64,000 nucleotides of DNA from Picocystis sp. L7 (lineage: Eukaryota; Chlorophyta; Picocystophyceae; Picocystales; Picocystaceae), in NCBI GenBank assembly GCA_020975725.1, contig QXJR01000030.1:1-64000 (forward strand). The letters run 5' to 3'. The notes below the pieces were generated by a model. It was not told the origin of the DNA. It saw only the letters and a list, made by a program, of their open reading frames with translations, and ran no database searches. A program made the translations under genes and the position numbers. Of this stretch, positions 9,619 to 17,700 are shown one piece after another. Positions within the stretch are counted from its first letter, which is position 1. Each line of letters opens with the position of its first letter.

Positions 9619-12600
9619 CTGAAAGTCATAGATGTATGCTATGGGGTCATACAACATTGATCTGATCTGGTCTGCAAGATAGTAGTCTTTCTTGCCATCT
9701 GTCCATAGCACCTCAAAGAGCCCATTGTCTTCATCTGTCACCAACCCCTGATAATAAGCTGACTTGTCCTGCCCCTCATGGAAAAGCTCCTGCACAACTG
9801 CGCCGGTTAGGTCGGTCCGTTGCGGCTTGCGTGGCCGCTGTCTGGTCTGAAAAGGTAGCTTGGTGAATGGCCAGGTGTTGATCATAATTGGGCTGGGTGA
9901 CTGCAGGTAGGTAGTTTTCTTATGCGTCTGAACTGCTTCATAGTTAGCATCTGTGATACCCTGTTCTGGAATACACCCATTGTGTTCTTCCAGTGGTAAA
10001 AAGTCATCCAACAAAGCTGCTGTTTCATCCACCCAGAAGTAGCGTTGCGAAGGATCTGACAGATTGCTTTCCACCCAATAGCGCACTGGCCTCGCTGGGA
10101 ACGCGGAGAAATCGCGCAGCAGGTAGCGTCGTATGCGGTACTGCCTTGACTCGGTACGCATAGCATCTGTATCCGGCAGCGGGGACGCTTGCAGTTGTCG
10201 ATCTTCGTCCATCGGAAATAGCGTGAGGTCTGAATCTGTCCAGTGTTCAAGGCGATCAGCGTGGATTCGTTCTGAAAAAGCAGAGCCAGGTGGTAAGTCC
10301 AGTTCGTAACAGCCGTTCCTCAGCGCCCGTTTAATGACATAAGGGCCAACAAAGTATGGGTCCAGCTTATGTTTGTCAGCAGGCCCCTTGAGACCATACT
10401 GCACCTTCACCTTGTCCCCAGCTTCAAATGTTTTCTTCGGTCGATGCGCGGCAGCGGCGGCCATGCGCTCCGCAGCTTTACGCAAATTGGCCTGGACAGT
10501 ATCGTAGACCGATCGGTGCTGTTTTAATAAACTGGTTACCCGGCGGTCGAATGTCGTTACGATGTCTGATTGATTAGTGCCCTCTATGGTTGGAATCTGC
10601 AAATGCCAGGGCAGTCTGGATGGACATCCAAATAATAGCTGAAAGGGTGAGAAGTTAGTAGCTGTATGCACCGAATCGTTGTATGCGTGAGCTGCTGCTT
10701 GTAAGAACAGATCCCATTGGTGCTTATCAGAGCATGTTGTTCTCAGCGTTTGCAGGAGCGTGCGATGCTGTCGCTCTGCTCCTCCCTGCGATTGAGAATG
10801 ATATGGAGTGCCAGTAACATGGCGGACTCCCAAAGCTGCACAGAAAGCTTGAAACAATGATCGGTAGGCGGGCCCGTTGTCGGTATGTATATGAACTGGA
10901 GTGTGGTACTTGTACACCAGGTTATCCATTAAGCACTGAGCCTGACGATGCGCACTCCATGTGGAGTGGATCGGTATATAGATAGCGAACTTCGTGAAGC
11001 GGTCCACCACTGTCAAGACAGCATTATGGCCAAGAGCAGTGAGCGGTAGATTTTCAACCACATCTATCACAACAGTATGGAAAGGATATGGAAAGAACCT
11101 GAACTCTGGGCAAAGCTGACTGTGTCGGGACCGGTTACTGGGCTTCTGCAGTTGGCACACAGGGCAGCGTGCGACGAAGAGTTCGACGTGTCTCTTCAGG
11201 TCCTTCCACGTGAAGTGTCTTGAGGCATCTGCATAAGTTCTCGCTGAACCAAAGTGTCGCTGATCATGAACCATGTGTAGCAGCTCCTGTCTGAGGCTAT
11301 TGTCTGCAGGCACCACCAGTACTGGTTGTGCATTGTCACTGGTTGTAAAAAGAAGGCTGTTCTTGACAATATGGTCTTCAGTTGGAGAATGAAGAAGTTC
11401 CTGGTAACTGGCATCATTGTCGGCAGCGATGCGTATACGCTCCAGTAGAGTAGGTGGCTCCCCTTGCGTAGCGCAGAGCATTGAGCGCACCGATCGTGGC
11501 GTAGTAATTGACGCGATCGATCCACACACAGTCCCTGCTGGACTGCGGCATGCTAGCGGTCTAAGCGTCCGTGTGTGAATTTGCCAACGCAGCAGCATGT
11601 GGGCAATCCATCCAACTGGAAATGCATTACCACACATGCGCTGCCGGCTTGCATCGCTTACGTTCGCTGCAGCAGTATCACCAGGCTGCATCCCAACCAA
11701 TCGCTCTCGTTCGTTAACGCTCAGCGGGCGAAGTTCGCCTCCTTCATCATGGACCCAGGTGGTTTTCGCACGATCGCTGTGCGACCGTGAGCTGGCCATC
11801 AAAGTTGGACATTTCAAGCGAGGGCGATTCAGAGCATCGCGTTGGACTGTTGCACCAGCATCCAAGCACTCCTGCCAGGTAAGAGGTATTGGTCCCATCG
11901 AGAGCTGAGGTTCCTGCAGAGGGGGTAGTGAGGTCCAGCATAACCTTGTACGAGCCTGCGCCCCATACTGTGACAGGTCCTCAACTACTGGGGATCCAAA
12001 CCATTCAGCAATCGTGTCCAGGTGAGATTCCAGGTGAGTAGCAAATGGGGTGCACTCTAATATAAAGTCCGGACTGTTCAAGCGCTTGTGTATATTAGCA
12101 ACTGCAGTGAACAGCTCTCGTTGGTCAAATAGTCCCAGGGGAGGTTTGCCTTGGTCTGTGTTCGCTCGCGAAAAGGGCTGGCAGGGTACTCCTGCTATAA
12201 GTAAGTGTACCTTGGGGAGTTTTCGCCGCTGCCCTAATATGGTCACATCATTGCCGTAACGGAATATATCTTTGCGCGTAAACAGCCCTGGTCGGGCGAG
12301 TCGTACTTGATTGAACACCCTCTGTATGACGCTGCGGCAATCTGGGTCCCTTTCGACAGCAATGTAATCGATCGTAATATCTGTGGATGGAGGCAGAGCA
12401 ATTTCCGAAGCGCGTAGCGTTGTACCCATACCAGCGCACAGATCCAGTATGCAGTAGACTGATCCACTGTCCACCTTAGCCGAATGGCACGATAAGTAGT
12501 TTGCCCCAGTATTTTCTGATCCTGGTCTATACTCAACAGTGAAGGGGGCAAAGTAGGCTAATTTCTCAATCCATCGCATCTCGCGCGGAGACAGCTGCTC

Positions 12601-13665
12601 TGTAGACTTGGTGTTGAGGAAATGGCTAGCTTTGTTATCCGTAAGTACGCTGAAGTACTGACCAAACAACAAGTGTCTCCAGTGCTGCAGAGCATACAGG
12701 ATGGCACAGGTTTCCTTCTCTGCTGGATGATAATTCTGTTGGGCTTGATTCAGCTTCTTTGACCAATATTCAACTGGGTGCCACTCCCCTTGCTCATCCT
12801 GCTGCATCAGAACTGCTCCCATGCCGATGTCCGAAGCATCTGTCTCGACTCGGATCGGTCGGTCCTCATCGAAGAGTGCCAGGACAGGTGGGTTCGTGAG
12901 TGCTGCAACCAGCTTGTTATAAGCTTCTTCTTGTGGGCCTTTCCAGTAGGATGTGAACCCATGTTTCATCGATGCCTGGTTCAGCTCAGTCAATGGGGCT
13001 GTAAGTTCAGCATAATGCGGAACGAATCGCATATAGAATTGGCACAGCCCAAGGAAGGCCATATTATCGCGTTGCGACTGCGGTCGCGGGAACTGCTGGA
13101 TCTTGGTAAGTAGGTGGTTGGTACACGCCAACTGTCCATTACGTATCCGAAAGCCTACCCACTCCAGAGTACTTCTGAAAAAGTGACACTTCGATCGTTT
13201 CAGCCGGATGTCGGCCTGTTCACAGGTAGTGAAGAATTCCTCAAGGTGTTGGAAATGCTGTTCTTTTGTTTCAGAATGCACCAATATGTCATCCATGTAC
13301 ACCTTTAAGTAGAGCAGGTGACCAAATATTCTGTTCATCATGCGCTGAAACATCGCAGGCGCGTTGGCAGCACCCATGGGTATGACCTTCCACACATAGG
13401 ATCCAAAGGGTGTGACCACTTCAGTTTTATCGATGTCGGCAGGATCCATCCTAACCAGGTGGAACCCATCCAAAGCATCCAGCGAGGAAAAGTATTTCGC
13501 TCCTCTCAAGTTCTGCAGGTAGTCATCTATACGGGGCAGCGGATATCTGTCCTTGACAGTAACATTGTGAAGCACGCGGTAGTCAAACACGACCCGCCAG
13601 CCCCCGTCTTTCTTCGGTACTGGGATTACTGGGGCTCCCCAGCTGGAGCCAGCACAAAGGTCCAT
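9574..13665 (-). CDS. Element A pol-type frame: RT, RNase H, DNA methyltransferase, integrase, Tudor-like
   Basis: Long open frame of a fossil retroelement. Parts in order, by residue of this frame: reverse transcriptase palm with YMDD near 123; RNase H about 270-395; C5-cytosine methyltransferase about 404-697, with [23 protein letters not shown] and GNAFPV motifs; integrase with a zinc-binding head near 800-840 and a catalytic core about 865-1000; a conserved linker; and a small beta-rich module around FEVLWTDG near the C-terminus. The order matches element B, but the sequences are well diverged, so these are two families of one lineage. The last few residues run into repeat R. Part of a broken element, so not expected to be active. 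Confidence 0.85.
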   Translation of the reverse strand: MDLCAGSSWGAPVIPVPKKDGGWRVVFDYRVLHNVTVKDRYPLPRIDDYLQNLRGAKYFSSLDALDGFHLVRMDPADIDKTEVVTPFGSYVWKVIPMGAANAPAMFQRMMNRIFGHLLYLKVYMDDILVHSETKEQHFQHLEEFFTTCEQADIRLKRSKCHFFRSTLEWVGFRIRNGQLACTNHLLTKIQQFPRPQSQRDNMAFLGLCQFYMRFVPHYAELTAPLTELNQASMKHGFTSYWKGPQEEAYNKLVAALTNPPVLALFDEDRPIRVETDASDIGMGAVLMQQDEQGEWHPVEYWSKKLNQAQQNYHPAEKETCAILYALQHWRHLLFGQYFSVLTDNKASHFLNTKSTEQLSPREMRWIEKLAYFAPFTVEYRPGSENTGANYLSCHSAKVDSGSVYCILDLCAGMGTTLRASEIALPPSTDITIDYIAVERDPDCRSVIQRVFNQVRLARPGLFTRKDIFRYGNDVTILGQRRKLPKVHLLIAGVPCQPFSRANTDQGKPPLGLFDQRELFTAVANIHKRLNSPDFILECTPFATHLESHLDTIAEWFGSPVVEDLSQYGAQARTRLCWTSLPPLQEPQLSMGPIPLTWQECLDAGATVQRDALNRPRLKCPTLMASSRSHSDRAKTTWVHDEGGELRPLSVNERERLVGMQPGDTAAANVSDASRQRMCGNAFPVGWIAHMLLRWQIHTRTLRPLACRSPAGTVCGSIASITTPRSVRSMLCATQGEPPTLLERIRIAADNDASYQELLHSPTEDHIVKNSLLFTTSDNAQPVLVVPADNSLRQELLHMVHDQRHFGSARTYADASRHFTWKDLKRHVELFVARCPVCQLQKPSNRSRHSQLCPEFRFFPYPFHTVVIDVVENLPLTALGHNAVLTVVDRFTKFAIYIPIHSTWSAHRQAQCLMDNLVYKYHTPVHIHTDNGPAYRSLFQAFCAALGVRHVTGTPYHSQSQGGAERQHRTLLQTLRTTCSDKHQWDLFLQAAAHAYNDSVHTATNFSPFQLLFGCPSRLPWHLQIPTIEGTNQSDIVTTFDRRVTSLLKQHRSVYDTVQANLRKAAERMAAAAAHRPKKTFEAGDKVKVQYGLKGPADKHKLDPYFVGPYVIKRALRNGCYELDLPPGSAFSERIHADRLEHWTDSDLTLFPMDEDRQLQASPLPDTDAMRTESRQYRIRRYLLRDFSAFPARPVRYWVESNLSDPSQRYFWVDETAALLDDFLPLEEHNGCIPEQGITDANYEAVQTHKKTTYLQSPSPIMINTWPFTKLPFQTRQRPRKPQRTDLTGAVVQELFHEGQDKSAYYQGLVTDEDNGLFEVLWTDGKKDYYLADQIRSMLYDPIAYIYDFQVDSFCDCDWGGVMV
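11575..12456 (-). other. C5-cytosine DNA methyltransferase domain of element A
   Basis: About 294 residues between RNase H and integrase. SAM-binding motif I is LDLCAGMGT, the catalytic PCQ loop is [11 protein letters not shown], motif VI reads LECTPF, motif VIII reads QARTRLCW, and motif X includes GNAFPV. The target-recognition stretch between motifs VIII and IX is short. The PCQPFS form resembles bacterial Dcm-type enzymes more than plant CMT or DNMT1, which usually have PCQGxS. That origin is an inference from motif spelling only. Confidence 0.88.
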
Positions 13666-13839
13666 TATACCGGCATCGACGTATTCGCTGATTGACTCCT
13701 TTAGGGCAGCGTGCTGGTGAAGGGATAGCCGATAATAATTCTTGTACCGCGGGGTCGCATTTTCAGTGAGCTGTATTTTGAAGGCCTCTCCGCTGACACG
13801 CTCTGGCAGTAGCTGCGTACGAGGCTCAAATAAGCCCTT

Positions 13840-14436
13840 CTATCGGTGATTGATCAGTCGGTCCTGCCGGTACTGACCGCTGTGGTCCAGCTCCCATTCA
13901 TCGCTGACTTTTGTCCGCATGTGGTCAAGGTCTGCTTCTTCATCGATAATTTCTGGTCTGGGATCCAGAGGCTGTATCATAAGCAATAGACAGCCTGGGT
14001 TCTGTACCGCCTTCCGAGCTTCGCATCTGGGGACGATTAAGTCCAGCTTTCTGGATGCGATGAACTGGTGATCTCCATACACAGTGTGCTTTCTGCCATT
14101 ACTGTTCTTTAAGACCATTCGGTGGTTCTGCCAGTCTAGGGCCATCAGGTGTTTGTCACAGAAGGTCCCCCCTAATATGCAATCAAATGTCTCCAGTGGT
14201 GCAACTGCGAAGGGTACTTGACCACGGAAGCCATCGATCGTAACGGTGGCCTGAATTACTGGGGCTGTATGAACCTGCTGGCCTACGGCTACGGTGAACT
14301 GCACGACATCGCCAGTGTTCTTCCAGGTCACCCCTGCTGGGTCAGCGGACTGCAATTCATGAAATAGTTTCTCGCTGATGAATGAGTAGCTTGCTAATGT
14401 ATCAAGGTAGGCTTGTGTCCTGATTTTGTTCGTTTT
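13840..14436 (-). mobile_element. Element A protease region
   Basis: Minus-strand open stretch of retroelement A next to its reverse transcriptase. It contains a retropepsin-like pattern: an LDT-type box near the B junction and, about 85 residues later, FDCILGG, the Ile-Leu-Gly motif typical of gypsy proteases. Its open frame continues into element B's LTR sequence, which is a junction artefact. Confidence 0.65.
14432..14436. repeat. Target-site duplication of element B, left
   Basis: GTTTT directly outside the left LTR. The same five bases follow the right LTR at 21821-21825. Five bases is the normal duplication length for Ty3/gypsy integrases. Confidence 0.9.
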
Positions 14437-14660
14437 TGTTAGGAGGGAAGCTCCTTGCTCTTGAACTCCGCCGGTACGGAGGAAGTTGCCTCGGAGGTTG
14501 AGGAGGCGCTTGGGAGGCGGCTCTACCTTCGAGGTCAAGATCAACTTAATTACAAGGTGTGAGAGAGAGAGGTTAAGTACTCCTCTCCATAGGGGAGTAA
14601 CTATCCATTGAAGGGGTTCAATGGGTGAGGAATCAAAGGGGGATGCCCAGGTTCCTAACA
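14437..14660 (-). repeat. Element B 3' LTR
   Basis: 224 bp, TGTTAGG to CCTAACA (7-bp terminal inverted repeat). One mismatch to the copy at 21597-21820. Confidence 0.92.
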
Positions 14661-14674
14661 CTCCCCAGCCCCAA
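14661..14674 (-). other. Polypurine tract of element B
   Basis: On the minus strand TTGGGGCTGGGGAG ends directly at the 3' LTR, the place where retrotransposons prime plus-strand DNA synthesis. Confidence 0.6.
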
Positions 14675-14761
14675 CACCGGCGTCCTCGACGGTTCTTGTA
14701 CACTAAACAAATAGGTGGTAGGAGAAAACCTGCCCTCAGGTCAAAAACTCCTTCTGAAAAT

Positions 14762-17700
14762 TTAATCTATCCTAGCGGAGGCTCGATAAAGGAGCCTGTC
14801 CAATTCTTGCTGTGTGACACCTTCTTCGTATCCGTCGGTGTAACGGATGGTGTATCGTCCAGTACCAGTTTTGGGGGTGGCGACGACCTGTCCAGCGTAA
14901 TACATCAGTAGTCCCTGTTCCTCAAAGCGTTTCTGCACTATTCTGTGCAGATTTGCTGCAGGCAATGTTTGCAAACCTGGAAGTTTCACGGTGGACGCAC
15001 GTCCAATAGCTGCTGCCCATGGAGCTTTGCCAGTCCACGTGTTCTGAACGATGGGTGATTTTTGCTGAAATTTGACGCGTTTGTGCTTGAGAACTGCAGC
15101 CTTGTTGGCAGCAGTGATACCAATTTCTGGCAGGATTCCATTCACCTTTTCATAGACTGCGACGTCGCTTATCAGCGCATCGTCTTCATATGCCCACCCC
15201 AATTCTTTGGCAGGGGTATCCCATTGAACATAGTATCTGGGTGGCACTGAGTTCCAGTTGCGCAGGAGGTACTTTCTGACAGGGTATTTCTGCGCTTGGT
15301 CGGTTGGTTGCGGTGACGTATCTGGCGGTAGCACTGCCGGTCCAGGTTGCTGAGCCAACGGAAACTTTGTAGGGTCTGCTGTCCAAAACTTTTCCAATGT
15401 GTCAGCATGCACAACGGGGTGTATGCTGCTGCCCTCCGGTAAGCGGATCTCATAATTATTCTTGCCCAGAGAGCGGACAATTTCGGTAACCCGGAAGCGT
15501 GGCTGTAATTTATGCTGATCACTGCGTGTCGCACGTCCTCCTTGCAGCTTAGCAATTTCTCCCTTTGCAAATGTTTTACTGGTTCGCGTACGGTTACTGA
15601 AATACTGCATGCGTTCCTCAGCCTTGGCGAGATTGATCGCCATAAGACGATATATCGTCCTGCTGTATTTGCACAATTCAGCTACATGCTTGTCGATTGT
15701 AAGGTTGCTGGGTCCGGGTAGCAAATAGAAGGGCATGGTTGGATGGCGACCCAACTCTGCCTGAAAAGGGGTGACCCCTGTTGTTGCTCGCACAGTGTTG
15801 TTGGTCGCAAATTCTGCGATGTGCAGGCATCGATACCAATCGTCATCAGCACTGAAAGTATCTATAAGCGCGACCCGCAGTTGGTCTGCTAGCGTTGCGA
15901 TTTGACGTTCCGTCTGACCATCAGACTGCTGATGGTAAGCAGTTGTAAGCATGGCCGTGACACCCAAGGTTTCCATGAAATCGCGCCAGTACGCGCTGGT
16001 GAATTTTGTGTCTCGGTCCATGATCAAGTTGCTGGGGCATCCGCGTTTAGCAACCCAGTAACGCTCAAACTGAAAGGCTAATTCGGACGCAGTGATGCTG
16101 GTGGTGATAGGAATGTAGACGGTGTATTTGGTAAACCGATCTACGACAACCAGAACTGCATTGTTACTGTGACTGGGCGGCAATCCCATTGCTATGTCCA
16201 GTGTTACCCAGCGGTTTGGGTACGACCCATGGTCTGTAGGATGGAGAATGGTCTTGCTGCGCTGCCGGCTGATTTTGCCCAGTTGGCAAGCATAACATTG
16301 TTTGCAGTAGGATTTGACGTCCTCGTGCATTCCAGGCCAGTAATATTGTCGCGTCAGCAGTTCAGTGGTTTTATGAACTCCTGGGTGACCTGCGTACGGC
16401 AAATCATGAGTGGTCATCAGGATGAGGTTCTTAACTGTGCGGTTGTTAGGAACATACAACCTTTTCTGCCCCTTGCTGACCTTATACATGATTCCATCCT
16501 GCTTCTGCAGAGTATCTGTCTCCTGAAGTTTCTGATAATCTGCGTCCATCGACGCCGCTTTCGCAAGTAGCGCATCCAATTGGCTAATCTTACCAATGTC
16601 GACCGCTGTGAGTACTGATTGCAGAGGTTGCAAAGTAGTATTCTCAGCTTGGTAAAAAGGACTATCCTGTGCCCCGGGTGAGGGAAGAGGATAGCATGCT
16701 GCTGCTTGTACATCATCGTTGTCGACGGTGTTGATCCAGATACGAATGATGGAGTTTATCCAGGAGACAGGGAACGCGTTGCCGAGCATACGGTTCCTGG
16801 TGGATTTATCCAACCCAGGAGCTGCTGTGTCTCCTGGCTGGAGCCCAACTAATAATTCTCGTTCTTCGGGAGCCATCTGCCTGGTGATAGTGGTACCCTG
16901 TTGTTGAATCAAAGACTGACCATTTCTGACATTATGGGTGTTGTCCCAGTTGGCCATCAGCGTGGGCGCTTTTTCGGACGGCGCTGTCCCACCTGATTGA
17001 AGACAAGCCTGCCAAGTAAGCGGCTGGACAATTTCCTTCGACAGCGGCTGCATATTTTCAGTGTCGAGATTACTCCAAAGCAGCCTCGTGCGCTGCTGTG
17101 CTGACCACTGACTTAAGTCATGCTGGATAGGTTGCCCCAACCATTGCTGCACCACTTCCAGATCTTTTTGCAAGTGCTGGGCAAATGGAGTGCACTCAAC
17201 TGCATAAAAGGTAGCTCGGCTGTGCATAAGTACTTTATGCACAACTTGAAATAGCGAGCGGTCATCCTGCAATCCCTTTCCAGCAGGATTCGCTCTACTG
17301 AAAGGTTGACATGGCACCCCTGCTACGATGAGGTCCACTGCAGGCAGTTTCCTGTCTACCAGGTCCTTAACGTCATGACCCAGGCGGAATATGTCCTTGC
17401 GTAGAAAGAGACCTGGACGGTCGCGCTGAACTAAACTGAAGATTCTTTGAATAACAGTGCGACAATTTGCATTGTTTTCAACTGCAATATAATTGATGCG
17501 AACATGGTTTGGTACTGCATGGACCAGGCTGCGGATTACTGTTCCTGTCCCTGCACATAAATCGAGCACAGTGAGGTGAAGCGCAGAACGTCCGCGGCTC
17601 AGCGCATCGGGCGGCAAATTGAATTTTCCAGGCTTGTACACTATGGTGAGCTGGAAATCGGCGAGCCGGGGTAACCACGATAACTCGCGCTGCTGAAGCT

